Shown here in pieces: positions 12,255-26,100 of a DNA stretch of 64,000 bases. Origin of the DNA: Dermatemys mawii (lineage: Eukaryota; Chordata; Testudines; Dermatemydidae); NCBI GenBank assembly GCA_007922305.1, contig ML677341.1:67412409-67476408 (forward strand), written 5' to 3'. The notes below the pieces were generated by a model that had not been told where the DNA came from, did not search any database, and saw nothing but the letters and a program-made list of their open reading frames with translations. Position 1 is the first letter of the stretch; the number at the start of each line of letters is the position of its first letter. The position numbers and the translations under genes are program-made.

Positions 12255-12618
12255 ACTGTCTTAACGAGGGGTATACGTGTACCCCTGGGGGTATGCAGAC
12301 ATCTTCCAGGAGGTACTTATCTAGATATTTGCCTCATTTTACAACAGGCTTCAGGAAAAGTACCAACTAAAATTTCATACAATGACTTGTTTATATGGCT
12401 CTAGATTTTATACATTGACAAGTACAATATTTTTATTCCAAGTAAAAATGAGAAATCACGCAATTTTTGCAGCAATAGTGCGCTGTAACACTTTTGTACT
12501 TTCATGTCTAATTTTGTAAGCAAGTCTTTTTTAAGCGAGATGAAACTTGTGGGGGCTCAAGACAAATCAGACTCCTGAAAGGGGTACAGTTGTCTAGAAA
12601 GGTTGAATGCCACTGGCC
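12255..12618 (+). mobile_element. Non-autonomous hAT-type element (GGGGTAYACGTGTACCCC family)
   Basis: The palindromic GGGGTATACGTGTACCCC near 12268, the internal AAATTTCATACAATGACTTG, and the right end GAAAGGTTGAATGCCACTG match a high-copy turtle element as I remember it. The left terminus is disturbed: GAGAACCACTG appears in reverse orientation. Confidence 0.6.
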
Positions 12619-13013
12619 GAAGTTCTTTTGTGGAAGAGGACCTAAGTCTCCATGCAGATGTCTGATGAACCATAGAATTTCAGATCGTGGCCCTCTAAAT
12701 TCATTGATGGCCCAAGTCCCTGACCCACCCCACTTTCCATTGTGAGAGGCAATTTGTGATGTTTCTTGGCCCTTGCATTATCTCTCTCTTCGCGCCACCC
12801 CCCCCCCCACATACCCTTCCCTCCCTCCTCCCCGAGCTAATCTTTTGCTTCAAATTTTCATCATAACATGAAATAAAACCCCACAGATACAAATATGCAT
12901 GGAAGTTGGCTCTGGACTTGGCTGTATTTATTTTAGGTGTGACTCCATATTTTCTGAAAAACTGAGGTATATTCCATTGGCAATAACACAGCAATGTTCT
13001 AGGTGCTGTATTA

Positions 13014-13127
13014 CAGGGGCGTTGGAACAATTTTTATAGTGGGGCTGCTGAAAGCAGAACCCCTATATGTGATTGTTACCACTTCAAGCCAGGGGGTGCT
13101 GTGGTACCCCTAGTTTCAGCATCCCTG
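13014..13127. mobile_element. 114-bp hAT-type MITE with near-perfect 8-bp target duplication
   Basis: The ends are CAGGGGCGTTGGAAC and, on the other strand, CAGGGATGCTGAAAC. Flanking 8-mers CTGTATTA (left) and CTATATTA (right) match at 7 of 8 positions. A CAGGG terminus with an 8-bp duplication is the hAT signature. It lies downstream of HAL. Confidence 0.75.
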
Positions 13128-13613
13128 CTATATTAGTGTCCACACAGCTTTTCTGACTTGTGAAGAAGCTGCTATAAAATGCTCTCTTGTTACAAAGGAC
13201 TGTTTAACTCACACTTGATCTGCACAGTGTTTGAGGTGCACATAAAACAGATGGGAATAAAAGTCTCAGACAATTTTGCTCCTGTTGGAATGCAGCATGT
13301 CAAAAAGGTCTAATTCAAGAGAGAGACAGGAGCATGAAATCTAGCTTGATGTGCCCCAGTCCTCAATTATATGAACATTGACAAAGCTAGAGATAAATAA
13401 AAAGCCATACCCCCACCCAAAGGATGGCACAACGTGAAAACAATATTTAAATAGAAACAGAATCCAAAATACAATCCAATTAATAGTTTTAAATACCCTC
13501 TTTAATTTTCAGAGGGGTAGAATTTAGCAAAACTGTCCCCTCCAACTGACATTAATGCAAAATTATCTCACCAGCTGCAAAGTGGGCAGATTACATATTC
13601 ATAAACAGCCAGG

Positions 13614-13619
13614 TTTATT
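13614..13619 (-). promoter_or_regulatory. HAL: Candidate HAL polyadenylation signal (AATAAA on the minus strand)
   Basis: TTTATT on the plus strand reads AATAAA on the minus strand, about 550 bases past the HAL stop. It is the first canonical hexamer I see downstream. No transcript evidence is available. Confidence 0.35.
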
Positions 13620-14171
13620 CACATGAGGAATTTACTTTTTATAGGAATATCATGGTTTGAGTTTTAAATCAGTAAGGAAAAGGTAACTCCAGTAATATTC
13701 TGCCATTGCCTTACAGTCAACTCTGTACTATGTAAAGTGTCCATTCCACACATTTTTAGCACACAAGGATATTAGGGCAAATCTTAGTTCTTAGGCTAAA
13801 TTCCCCTTTGATGGCAGTGGAAGTTTTGCCTGACTAAGGACTGTATGATTTGATGCGTTTCTAGTGAAACTGATTATTTCATGTTTGATCTCCTTTGGCC
13901 AAATTCAGGGCCAGCATTTGCGGGTGCAAGCCCACTGAAGAAAATGGAGTTGTACCAATGTAGGTGTATTTAGACCATTGTTTAAATTAGACCATCAGTA
14001 AATTCAGTCTAATCCACTCTACAATCCGACACCATATTTTTACAGGTGAGACAATTACCTCCACACACTTCCTTTATATCCCAGGAAGAAACTATGTTGT
14101 ATCCTAATAAAACAATCTCCATCAAACAAAGCACCAGAAAAGATTTTCTATGTATCAGACTTCATGGCACA

Positions 14172-17100
14172 TTAAAGTTCCTCCTGATCACTATGATCAG
14201 TCCCGACACATTTATTCATTCTCAATGAATCCAGAGAAAAGGCTGTGGGTGAAACAGGTCTTGATTCAGGGATATGCTCCCGTCTATATTTTTCAATGTA
14301 AGGTTCAGCTACTTCCCAAACCTACAGGACAGAGAGAGCAAGAGCAGAGTCAGACATGAAGGCTGAAAGATTTTATGTTCAAACTGAGTCATATGTCAGT
14401 GCGCAAGATTAGAATACCCTGTGCAGACACTGGCAGGGCATAACTAACTGACTGTAATAGATATACAGAAATAAATTGCATGTGGCCAATTGAAATAGAC
14501 TTAGGGTCAGAGATAGTGGCTGAAGAGTGAGACGCTATTGAGCACAGGAATCTGTAGGGAAGTTAGTTTTGCTGGGTAAAGGGGGATCTGGATGCAGTTG
14601 CAAGGGAATGATATATGCCTACTGTCCTGACTGATGAAAGGTGAGTTTTCTCAGGTGAGAGGAGACATTGCATTTCCCACTATCCAGATGATGACTTAGG
14701 GAGGGATAGGAGTTGCTAGGGATGGGTCCCTCGTGTCTTATAGAAAGCATCTTGTCATGCAGGAGCCAGGATAGCATGGAATGGATGACTAGCATGCCCA
14801 AGAAAGATCAGTGATGGATAGCACTAGCAAGGAGTGGCAGATCTGAGCAGACACTGGGGCTGGGATTTACTACAGAACCTAAAGGTTGGAAAGTTCTCTT
14901 TTCTCCTTTATCATTCCCCCTAGCAGGACTAAGGTGGGCTTTTTGGGTCCTTATGGTTCCAAATAGTTTGATAGGTCAGTAGGGACCTCATCTCTCTCCT
15001 TCTCATTCTTCTGTTAAATATATTCTACAACTATACAAAAAAACCCACGGAGGGTTCCGAACCCTCTAGCGGAGCACATAATAGGGTTGTGTTAATGCAC
15101 ATCCTCATTGCTGCTCTCTCATCCGTGTGCTCCTATGGTTTGCCAGGCCCACTCTTCTATCTGGTCTTGAACTGGGTTACAAGCTCTTGGGGATATGGAG
15201 CGTCCTTCTAGTCCCTGGTCCCTGTCCTGACATGAGTACTCAGCAGGTGTCCCTAGTCCTACTGACTTTAATGGGGCTCTGTGTGGATACAGGAATCCTG
15301 TTCATTGCAGGACTGGGCCGATATTTGTGAAGTCCTTCAGTTTCAATAACCTAAGCCATTTATCAACCACACAACGGGAGGGGACTCATTTCAAAATATA
15401 TTATTTTTAAACTAAAAGTGTCCCTTTAAAAGACTATGACAAACTAAAATCTCCACACGTATTCCTTCAGAGAAGGTGGTAATTAAATCATGCCTGTGAG
15501 GGGAAGAACTGTTTTTCCCCTGAAGCATCAAGGGCCATTTTAAAAGAAGAACTGCAGATCTCTTCATAAAGAATGAGCAACACCTGCCTTCTGCTCCACA
15601 AGCAGCCTGTGAGCTGCCTCAATGTCTGGGGCCATGAAGCGATCCTTTAGCCAAGGCCTGAATGGAGACAAATTGAGAACATTAGCCAAACATTAACCAG
15701 CACCATAGTTAGCAGGTCTTCAAAGCTGCAACCTTTGGGAAAACATTATTTGATTTTACCTTACAACAGAGCGAACAAGGTCATAGACTTTCTCCAATGG
15801 GGTGGTTGTTCTCAGGGGGCGGAGGAACTCAATGCCCTGGCAGGCTGCAAGAAGTTCAATGGCCAACACTAGGAAACCAAACAGTGAAAGGCGGGATAGT
15901 GGGCTTTAGGATGTACAGCTCATTGTATGTTTTCATTTGGAGAGCTTCAAACAGAATTTGTTACTGTTACTTAGTACCTCACAATGTCAAAGTGCTATGC
16001 AAAGTTTAATTGAGGCACATAAACAGAAGACCCATTTAATAGATGGGGAAACAGATGGAGCTTCCGGACGATACTTAAAAACAGTCTCTGATTTTGGATG
16101 TCCAGGTGTGCTGAGCCTGACTTTTCAAGGTGCTAAGTGCTCAGAGCGCCTGTTGTCTTCAACTGGGCAAGCAGGCTGCTCAGAATGCATGAAAAACCCT
16201 TGCAAGGTACATCCCAAAACAGAGACATCCTAAATCAGAGCCCTTCCCCAGAACTGAATTAGATGTAGTGATGGGCCTGAGCTGTAGAATTCACATCCAG
16301 TTTTGAAACTCCCAGGTGCACTGCGGTGTCCAGAGATGGAGTTTGGTTCAGGTCCACTTCTTGTTAGTTTGAGAACTCTGGTAGAACTAAAAGATCTTGA
16401 CACATACATATAGGAACGGCTTTCACAGTATCTGCCTGTCTAGACAGTGGCATTTGTTCCTCACTTACACAAGGGCCAAATTCTCCTAAGAAAAACATTA
16501 GCTAAGATGCCTTGTTTCCTCCAGTTACACATTCACTTTGCTGAATGTGCAAAATGCTAATACTTAGTATTTTTAGAGACATCTACAGCTTCAAAGAACT
16601 TCTATGTAATAGAAAATTGCACATACTGGTTTTCATGGTATGCATTATTGTTCTTCCAGCAATAGCTGAAATTTGTATTTTAAAAAAGTTACAACTTTAA
16701 TCTTTTGAGACAAAGAAGAATGGAAGAATTTTCACTTAGTGTCTCTTTGATAAGTGGTTTTCTTTCAGTGGAACACATTAATCTACATTCATCCCAATAA
16801 TATTTCTGATAGAAAGAAATTAAATAACTACTTAGACAATATCTTAAAAGACTTCTTTAAAATGATTTAAGGGTCCACTGAAGATGATACCATGTAGAAG
16901 AAAAGCATTTAGTTTTAACCTAGTTACAACACAGTAGATCTGTCTAAAAACCAGTGTCTTAATTTTACCTTGTTCAACATGTTCAATAACTTTCAATGCT
17001 TTTCGTGCAGCCCATCCACCCATGGACACATGGTCCTCTGTAGCAGCACTGGTTGAGAGAGAATCCACAGAAGAGGGGTGGCACAAGGCTTTATTCTCAG

Positions 17101-20100
17101 AAACTGCAAAAGTCCAGTGAATAAATGGTGTACTGTATGGACAAACAGGAGTTAGAAACAATGGCTGAGTCTAAAACTCTGCAATGAAGGATCCAGGCCC
17201 ATCCATGGTAAGTGCATGCCCATGGAATGGCTTGACTGAGCCATCTGCAACATCTAACATTCAAGCCATTTTGCCTCCGAAGACAGTAATGTTGTACACT
17301 GATCATCCGATGCTGATATTAACCCAAATATATAAAGGTAAATATTACATCTAGAGAAAAGATCTTGTTTAAAATAGACCAAAGGTCACTTCTTCAGCCC
17401 AGCTCTGGTGGTGCAAAGTAGCTGCACAAAAACCCCACTATATCCTCCTCCACTCTTGGCATCCTCCTAAGGACTCCCCTAGTGTAGAACATTCCCAAGA
17501 GAAAGAAGGTATGTCTGGGCAATTCCAAAACCCCTGAAATCCAGCGCTGCTGAAATGGAGTCTTAAAGCAGCCCCCTAGAATGTCTTAACTTATGTCAGA
17601 CCAGCCCTGAGCTGGCCCCAGGATCTGAGGAGTGTAAAAATTGCTTTTCCCTTCCCCAGCATCAAGCCCAGCAGGGCCAGACTGGAATATCTGTTTCAAA
17701 TGTGGACTACATATCTCTCTGTTTTAATACTCGAAAGAATTCCATTTCCCAGTTTTCACCTTTCCAGTCCTATATTCTGCAGTGATCCTTGGCCCTTTTT
17801 ATCTTCTTGTACAAGTTTCTGACTAACTCAAGGACAACTCCTTCCCCTAACCTTAAATGCTTTTGTACCACGTATAGTTTGGCTGATTTTAGGTCTAACA
17901 CAGCTTCTAACAGCAATAAAAGCAGAGAAAGAAAAAGGGCTGAAGAGCCAGAACATGGGCTTCGTTGTGAAAGTTGTGAAAGTAAAAGGCTGGGAAATAG
18001 TCTTGCCATTGCTTTATTTAAGGTCATTGGTACATTACATCTTGCAAAGCGATTGGCTTGCTCAATTTTATTTTCATGATAAATACTGTCCAAAACATAG
18101 TGTTAAAAGGAGAGGCCTAGAGACCACGAACAGATGCAGCAGTCAACATCTGCAGAACCTGCACCAAACTGGACAGCTCCTTGTTCCAAGAGTTCACATC
18201 ACTGAAAGGGAGGTCATTGTACTTCGAAAGTTCACACTGTTTCTACTCCATAATATGAAAGATAGACCAAACCATGAAATCCTTACTCATGCAAAACTCC
18301 CCTTGAAAGTAATGGGAGTTTTGCCAGAGTAAGGATTGCAGGAAGTTATTTGGAGGGCTGTCTGTAAAATGCAGTCTTGGGGCTTTGCTACACTTGCAGA
18401 TGTAGAGCACTTTGGGTTAAACCAGCCTTCAGAGAGTGCAGTAGGGAAAGCGCCGCAGTCTGTCCACACTGACAGCTGCAAGTGCACTGGCATTGCCTCA
18501 TTTGCAGCATTTGCAGCTGCATTGAGAGCGGTGCATAATGGGCAGCTATCCCAGCGTTCAAGTGGCTGCAACGTGCTGTTAAATGAGGGGGGTGGGGTGT
18601 ATGTTGTATCAGCAAGCAAGGTACTAACCAACTTCAACAGGGCTTTATTTAACAACAGTAAAACCTCTTTACAGCTGCTGCTGCACCCACTCAGCTTTGG
18701 CTCAACTCCTCCCCCTTCTTCCTGTTTCCTATGCTACAGACTCCCAGTTTTAATAATTACAAGCAGCATCTAAAACACCACAGTGGAGTGTGACAGGGAG
18801 TCTGTTGTGTACATGTGTTGTGTGTATGGGAGAGAGAGTGGGTTTTTGGGCTACTGAGAGCGTATCAGATGCTATCTTGTAAGTTCGGAAACAAACCCCC
18901 CCCCCCCCCGGGCCCGCGTCGCGCTCGGGCACGCACTCAAAGAAAACAGTAAATGTTTGTTTTGTCTCGGAACAGATAAGCATGCCAGCTGTCAGAAACT
19001 AGCTTTGAAAGGGCACTTTTGCATTCTTACAGCTGATTTCACAACAATGAGAAGAGAGGCCACTTGACTTAAGTGGATTATGAGACATTTCCGGAGGTCA
19101 ATCAAAGCTCAGTAATGCAACTCCCTGTTCACACTGACGCAGGAGAATCTCATTCAATACGCATCAGACGTTATTCCTCTTGCCAAGGTGGAGTACCAGG
19201 AGCACTCCAGCCAGGAAGTCAGAGCGCTCTACGTGCCTTACCGGTGTGGACGGGGAGTGAGGTAGAGCGCATTGGGCAGCTTTATTGCAGTAAAACATGC
19301 AAGTGTAGCCAGGCCCTCTCTCTAGCAGAAGGGCAATGAAGCACTTATTCACAGTACTCCAACTTCATCTGGACCTAGATCTTTCACTGTGAATCTGACT
19401 AAATATAATTCACTTGTAGCCCCCTTGCCACAGAGGAGCATCTCCCATATAAAACAACCCAGAATCAGACTGAAAAAGCAGCTGTCTCCCTTGTCTGTGC
19501 TTCAGGGATGCACACAGCTCATGGAGAATTGGCCATATACTGATTGGCATGCCTGGTATGGCAGACTCCAGGGAGCCTTTACATGGCTGGGGCATGTGAG
19601 CTGAGCCTGGCCTGTGACCAGGGGATCAGGATGGAGGACTTGGAAGAGAAGCAGTCTCAGAGTTACTCTGTGCCGTAGAAGGTGTGACAACCATTTTGCC
19701 TCTCCCAGTCAGGTCTGAGACCAACCCCGTATCCCTAGCACCAAATCAGAGAGCCTGAGGTCCAAAATGAGGCTGCACCAAGGAGGACTGAAAGCCAGCT
19801 GAGCCTGTTAAAGCATCCTCTCTCACACTGTTAGGCATGCAAGAGTCTCACCAGAAACAGCTGGAATCAGCACTCTCTCATCTGGTACATGCCTCCAGCT
19901 GAAACACTGGATATTCAACTTACTTTCTCATATTTGGTCAAGAAGTTCACCTGCCTGCAGATCTTTGTTTCAGCATTTCGGCAGATAGAATCCTACCTGA
20001 AACGTACCTTCAATCTACTACCCATCTGAGAAAACAATTATAAGCTGCCCAGCAACAGCCCACTACTGCTACACAGAACAATCAGAGTAACAAAGCTTGC

Positions 20101-23100
20101 TAAGACCAAAGGGTCAGAGACCAGGAATTGCACATAGAAGTGAGAGTTCTCATCAGGACCCTGGGCATTCTTGGGACACACAGTATTGAAGAAGGGTGGA
20201 AGGCTGAGCCCTACACAAAGTGCCAGGCCTGCCAATCTATGAACTCAAGCTGGTTCAAGGCCCTCCAAGGCCCTGCAGAGGAATCACATCCTTCCAACAG
20301 GACAAGTGGTGAGGAGCCTGTCAGAACTGCCTCACCACCAGCATAAACCATTCGACAGACAGGTGGTATCACTTCAAACCTTCAGCTAGTCCTGAGGGGT
20401 CAGAAGACCACAATTACCTTACACAGTAGCTCTTTCTGACTTAGAGAGAGAGAACACCACTGGGTATCATCACCAGCAATTTACTTTTAAAGTGCCTGAG
20501 CCTAAGCTCTCTGAACAGATTGTCTGCACTCTAGTGTGAACCAATCAGGTTAATTTCCCAGAACCATGGTATGCTTCACCAGTTCATGATGTCATGCCTG
20601 ATCTACCCATCGGGTCACTCTACAATGTAGAAGAGAATGCCAAGGACATTCATAGTCAAGAAGAAATCAATTACTCTGGCTTTGAAGGTGGAGAACGTGA
20701 CACGAAGGCCACACCCTACCTGAGTCTAGACAGAGAAACCCACCATAAAGTTATCCTGTGATTCACTGAGTCCCTATGGATGTGGTACATAAATGGATAG
20801 CACTCCATGAAGGCTTTGTTGTTATGAGCTCTGGGACAGGGTATAGGGCGTGTAACACTTGGTATGTCCCAGAAGCACAGTCTATGTATGCACCTCTGTA
20901 TGAATCAGAGGTTATATAGGTCTAAGATTACAAAGCCCAGAAGAGTATTTTCTGTATTCTATATGTTTGCACATAGTTTGTTTTAGAGGCCATCAAAGTC
21001 TGTAGACAGGGAAGGGTTTAGCCCCCTTGCTAGACTGGGGACTTCAGAGAAACAGCTCCCACATAACACAGCACAGACTCAGAGACTGGAACTCCAATGG
21101 AGACTGCCTGTCAGGGAGCTGGGTGGGGAGGGGAGGGAGACACAGCCTGTGGAGAATGGGCCAGGGTATGACTGACATGTCTGAGATACTAAGAGCAGAC
21201 CCTGAGAAAGCTTGCACATGGACAGGGTCATGTGAGCGGAGCTTGGCAGGGACCTGTGACCAGGGGCAGAGCTGGCTGCAGGAAGTCAGGCTGGAGGAAC
21301 AACAGCCTCAGATTTGCTCTGTGCAGTAAAAAGGGAGACAGGCAGCCATTTTGATTCCAGCCATGAAAAGGACTGAACCTGCCCTGGAGCCTCCAGCTCC
21401 GCAACAGAGATGAGCCCTGAGATTTTGCTGCACCCTGAGAAATGAAAGCCAGCTCAGCCTGTAGGCCTCCCCTGCACCAGAATCGTTGTTGTGGGAGTGA
21501 GGTTGAGGCCTCATTTATTTAACAGCCTTGATTACTTTGCCTGTTCTCTTTACCTCTTTGAATTTACCCCCATCCCTTCTGTGAATAAAATGGCTGCGTG
21601 TTGTGTTTGATTTACTGTACCTGTGAACTGTAATAGCCTGGGGCTCATAGGGCTTGTTATTGGTTTATGCATCCAACCACTAGCTTGAGACTCCATGAGC
21701 TAAGAACCCATGGCCTATTGCTGTGTCCCTGAGAAGGGCTCCACACCACCCATGGGGATCAGGGTGCTCCAGAAGGGGAGAGCTACAGACAGAAATATGT
21801 TTTGTGTAGAAACCAAAATAGAACTGTTTGTACACAGACAATTTGTTTTTTAGCTTTGTTGTGCTATTAGGGCCTGATTTTCAGAGGTGCTGGGTACTTG
21901 TAGCTCCCACTGATTTCAAGGGAGCTGCAGCGCTTAACCCTTCCGAAACTCAGACTTCAATCTAATAAATATTTAAGCGCTTGAGTAATCCTACTGTTGC
22001 CAAAATTGTGCTTAAAAAATAAGGGATTGTTTTCTTAGCAGCCCATCCCCACCTCACTCACAAAATTATCTTTAATAAATAGATGAACACTACTCACCTA
22101 TATTAACGCAGCAACACTTGATCTTGTTGTATAGAGATGAAAAAATAAGGGACATCCCTTATAATAAGGGACATCCCTTATAATAAGGGACNNNNNNNNN
22201 NATAAGGGACATCCCTTATAATAAGGGACATCCCTTATAATAAGGGACTGTTGGCAACCCTAGTTGGACTGCTGAAAGGCTTAAAGCTAAACACATACAT
22301 AAGTCTTTGCAGGTTCAGGGCCTTTGAGTCTAAGGCCTTGTCTACACTACCAGCTGGATTGACGCATAGAGAGCGATCTATTGGGGATCGATTTATTGTG
22401 TCTCGTCAGAATGTGATGCATCAATCCCAGTGGCACTCCCATCGACTCTGGAACTCCAGCTTCACCCAAAGGCGCAAGGCAGAGTTGACGGGGGAAACCA
22501 TTGTTGACCGCTGCCGCCATGAGGACGGCAGGTAAATCGACCTAAGATGCGTCGACTTCAGCTATAGTATTCACATAGCTGAAGTTGCATATCTTAAGTC
22601 GACCTTCCCCGCTAGTGTAAACCAGGCCTAACAAACTGCAACTATATCAGATAGCTCAGCTGGACATAGGGAGAAAAGGAGAATTTACAGTTGGAGCTGA
22701 GAGCTGTTTTTTTGGGTGGGTTCCTTTATCAGTATTTTCAAACTATCATAGTGCTAACGTAGGTTAATCTTTCTAATTTTGTTCTCTTGCCAGTCTTGCT
22801 TAGGCCTTTATGTACTCACCCAGGGCCGCTGCTGTGCAGTGCGCAATCATGAAACCAGAGTTCAGACCCCCTTCAGTGACTAGAAATGCAGGCAGCTCAC
22901 TGAGAGATGGGTTGCATAGTCTTTCAATCCTTCTTTCGCTAATTGCGGCAAGTTCATGGACACCAATTGCCAGGTAGTCCAGAGCCTACAAGAGAAGCTC
23001 TTGATGGAATCAGCTGATTTTTAAAAAAAAATTCAGAAAATAAGCTAATATTTCTTCAAATGCTTAATTACCTTTGCAGGGTATTCACCATGAAAATTTC

Positions 23101-26100
23101 CTCCAGAAATGGTCTCTCCCCTTTCAGCAAAAACCATCTTTAAAGACATGTTAAGGAGTGTACATGAATGAAGAACTACTGAAGTACCACACATCTCTGG
23201 ATAACAGAATATCCTATCTGAGAGGAGGAAGAATTGATGTGCAAATGCATATGCATATATAGTGTAGCTCACACTTCTGCATGTTCAGTTGTCAGAAAAA
23301 TGTACAATAATGCCCAGTTCTCCCACCATACAGATACAGATGAGTAGTGTATTTTATTAAATAGGCTGGATGGTCAGCAGATGAAGGTTATAAAGAATTC
23401 AAAGCCACACCTGAGCACAGTTTCTAGTGTGATTTTCAGTTGCCGGTGGTGCTCTCACCAATGCAGGTGAAATTTTATATATAGGGAGCAAGATGGGCAC
23501 TCATCACTGCTATCAGCTAACACAAAGTAGCATCTTTTGTGCATACCTTTATTCTTAAAGAGTGGAATTCACCCTTGTTCAGAGCACCAATACAAGGCGT
23601 ATGCACAGAGCTTCCCAAAACGAGCTCCGACAGCTCTTAGAAGTGGTGCATAGCTCTTGTAGTTACCCTCTGTAGAACTCAAAGTGCATTTTTGAATGCA
23701 AGTTTTGCCAACCTTGAGCCACCCTTGTGTCAATTGATAAGTCACTGTCAACCTTCAAGTCTAATTGGCTGCCAAAGTTTTCATGTAGGCCTTGATCCAG
23801 TAAAGCACTTAAATGTTTGTTTAACTTTAAGCACATATGTAAGTGATTTGATGGATCAGGGCCATAATTTCTGCTTCGTTAGCTAATAATTATTTAGAAG
23901 GGAAAAAGTAGCCAAACAAAATTTTACTGAGAAACTGAATCATCAAAAAGATACAGGATTATCTGTTGCGCTGTTAATTTCGGTCGTAATTATGTCCTTT
24001 ACAAAAGCTATCGTGTCATTCGCCACACCGTGGACCTAAAAGAAACAATAGCAACTAGCCACAGGTCATGTCTATTTGTAGTTCACCCTCAAGACACGGA
24101 TCCATCCAATTCTGCTTTCTGAGAGCACACTTCAGCCTTGTCCCCACTCCCAGACTTGGCACTCACTCACAGGAATACAGACTTTGATTTGATGTGATAA
24201 TTAGGGAAATTGCTATTGTGGAATGCTAGATATACTGTACTCATTTAAAGATGTGACTTACTATTATTATGACATTATAATATGATGATGACAACATAAA
24301 TGCATAATTCTTTGCGTGTTTGGGTTGGCGTCCCCTCATCCCTCAGCCACAAGTATAACCTCTGTCTGATCAAGAAAATACTCAAAGCTTAGTGTGACAA
24401 AGCTCTGTCCTTATCTTCGTGGATCCTGCGTTTCCTGGCGGATTTTTACTAGCCTCAGCGGCTCACTGTGACCCTCCACGGAGCCCTTCTCTCTCTGGAG
24501 ACAAGGTCACAGTCTACTGAGTCATTTTCATCACAAACCAGTGAGGAGAAGCTATCCTTCCTGGCACAGTCTCTATTGTCTCCCAATCTCAGAGACTAAT
24601 TAGGGGAGGCAGAAATGGGGGAGCCCAGGCCCGCCCTCTACTCTGGGCTCCAGCCCAGGGACCCTAATAGTATCAGATAAGATGGCTGACCTTTTATCCA
24701 CAAAACACAAAACAATTCCCTGGGCTACTTCCCCACAGCAGTCCCCACTTCTTCAAACTCCACTTCACCCTTACCTCAGGGCCTCCTTCCTTCTGCATGA
24801 TATGTTGTCCACCACTCAGTCTCACCAACAGCATAACTTCCTCTCACAGCTCCTGACACCCACAGCCCACCTGAGTAACTGGGAGGTTTTTATCTGGATT
24901 CAGCCAGTCCCTGATTGGCTTCAGGTGTCCCAATTAGGCTAGCTGTTTCTACTCCTTTCTAGAAGGTTCTTAATTGGCCTCAGGTGTCTTGATTGGCCTG
25001 GAGTAGCCTTTGTTTGGCTATCCAGGGAACAGGGACCTGCACACCCTGAGACTAATGTACCTGCCTTCCAGCACTCTCCTATATCCTTCTGGTCTGACTC
25101 CGTCACATTAGCTAATTGGTCAATGCACATTAGGTATTATTACGGAATTATAACTAAACTTGGGAATCCCAGTTCTTTAGTTTTCACACAGGCAAAGCTC
25201 CCATCAATTTCAATAGTTTTGCTTGTGTTAATATGGATTGGGTTCATCAAGAGTTAAAAATCACTCCTGTGTACAAAATCCAGGAACTACCTATGTCTCA
25301 CTTAAACCCTACTTTGAGCTGAGGGGAAATAATGTAATTGCATTATTTTCAAGGAGACAACCAACACTTAACTGACATTACACTGGGATTGGGATTTCAC
25401 TGCCACTAGCCTATCCCTGTATAAGGGAGTGGGAAACTCATTTTACCTGAGGGCAACAACGCAGGGTGTATGCATCCTGGACTCTGTCACAAAATCTGTG
25501 ACTCTCTGCAAAACAAAAGAAAGATTATGATAGAAAAGGCCACACGTCACTGTTTTAATTTCCAGTCTGTCCTGGTAATCAAATAGGTGACTTGCATGGC
25601 AGGAAGCAAAGATGTTTCACCTGCTATTTCTGATGGATGATGGTCAGAGTCTAAAAGTGACCTAAATCGGAATGCCACTTCAATCTGCCCCCGATGGGCA
25701 CGCACAGCATGAATATCTATGAAAACAAATGAAAGAGCATTACACTTCTGATTTTCCCTCTCCAAAAGCTAAGAGAAAGTGAACCCAGAAAATTCAATAC
25801 CAACCAGTGTCAAAGGCTTTAGTTGTACCCTTCAGGACTTCAAGTGTCAATGCAGCAACTATGTCTGCTTGCCTAGCAATAGTGCTGGCTCGTTCCACTG
25901 CTTCACATCCCAGAGACGAGATCATCTGGGTTCCATTTATAAGAGCCAGACCCTTCAGAGAGATAGCAGATGCTTATTTTAAATGAATCTGTTGCAGCCT
26001 TACACATGCCACAGCCATTGTAATTTTCATAATTACATGTATTCGTCAAAGAAAGGCCTTTTCTAAGATTCCTGGATCGTCATTAAATGAATCATAAAAA

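Noticed and set aside
12793..12812. Poly-C run
   Set aside because: A simple homopolymer near unremarkable sequence; no further structure seen.
18336..18773. 145 aa open frame on the plus strand
   Set aside because: It runs through a TIR element inside a HAL intron, and an overlapping open frame exists on the other strand.
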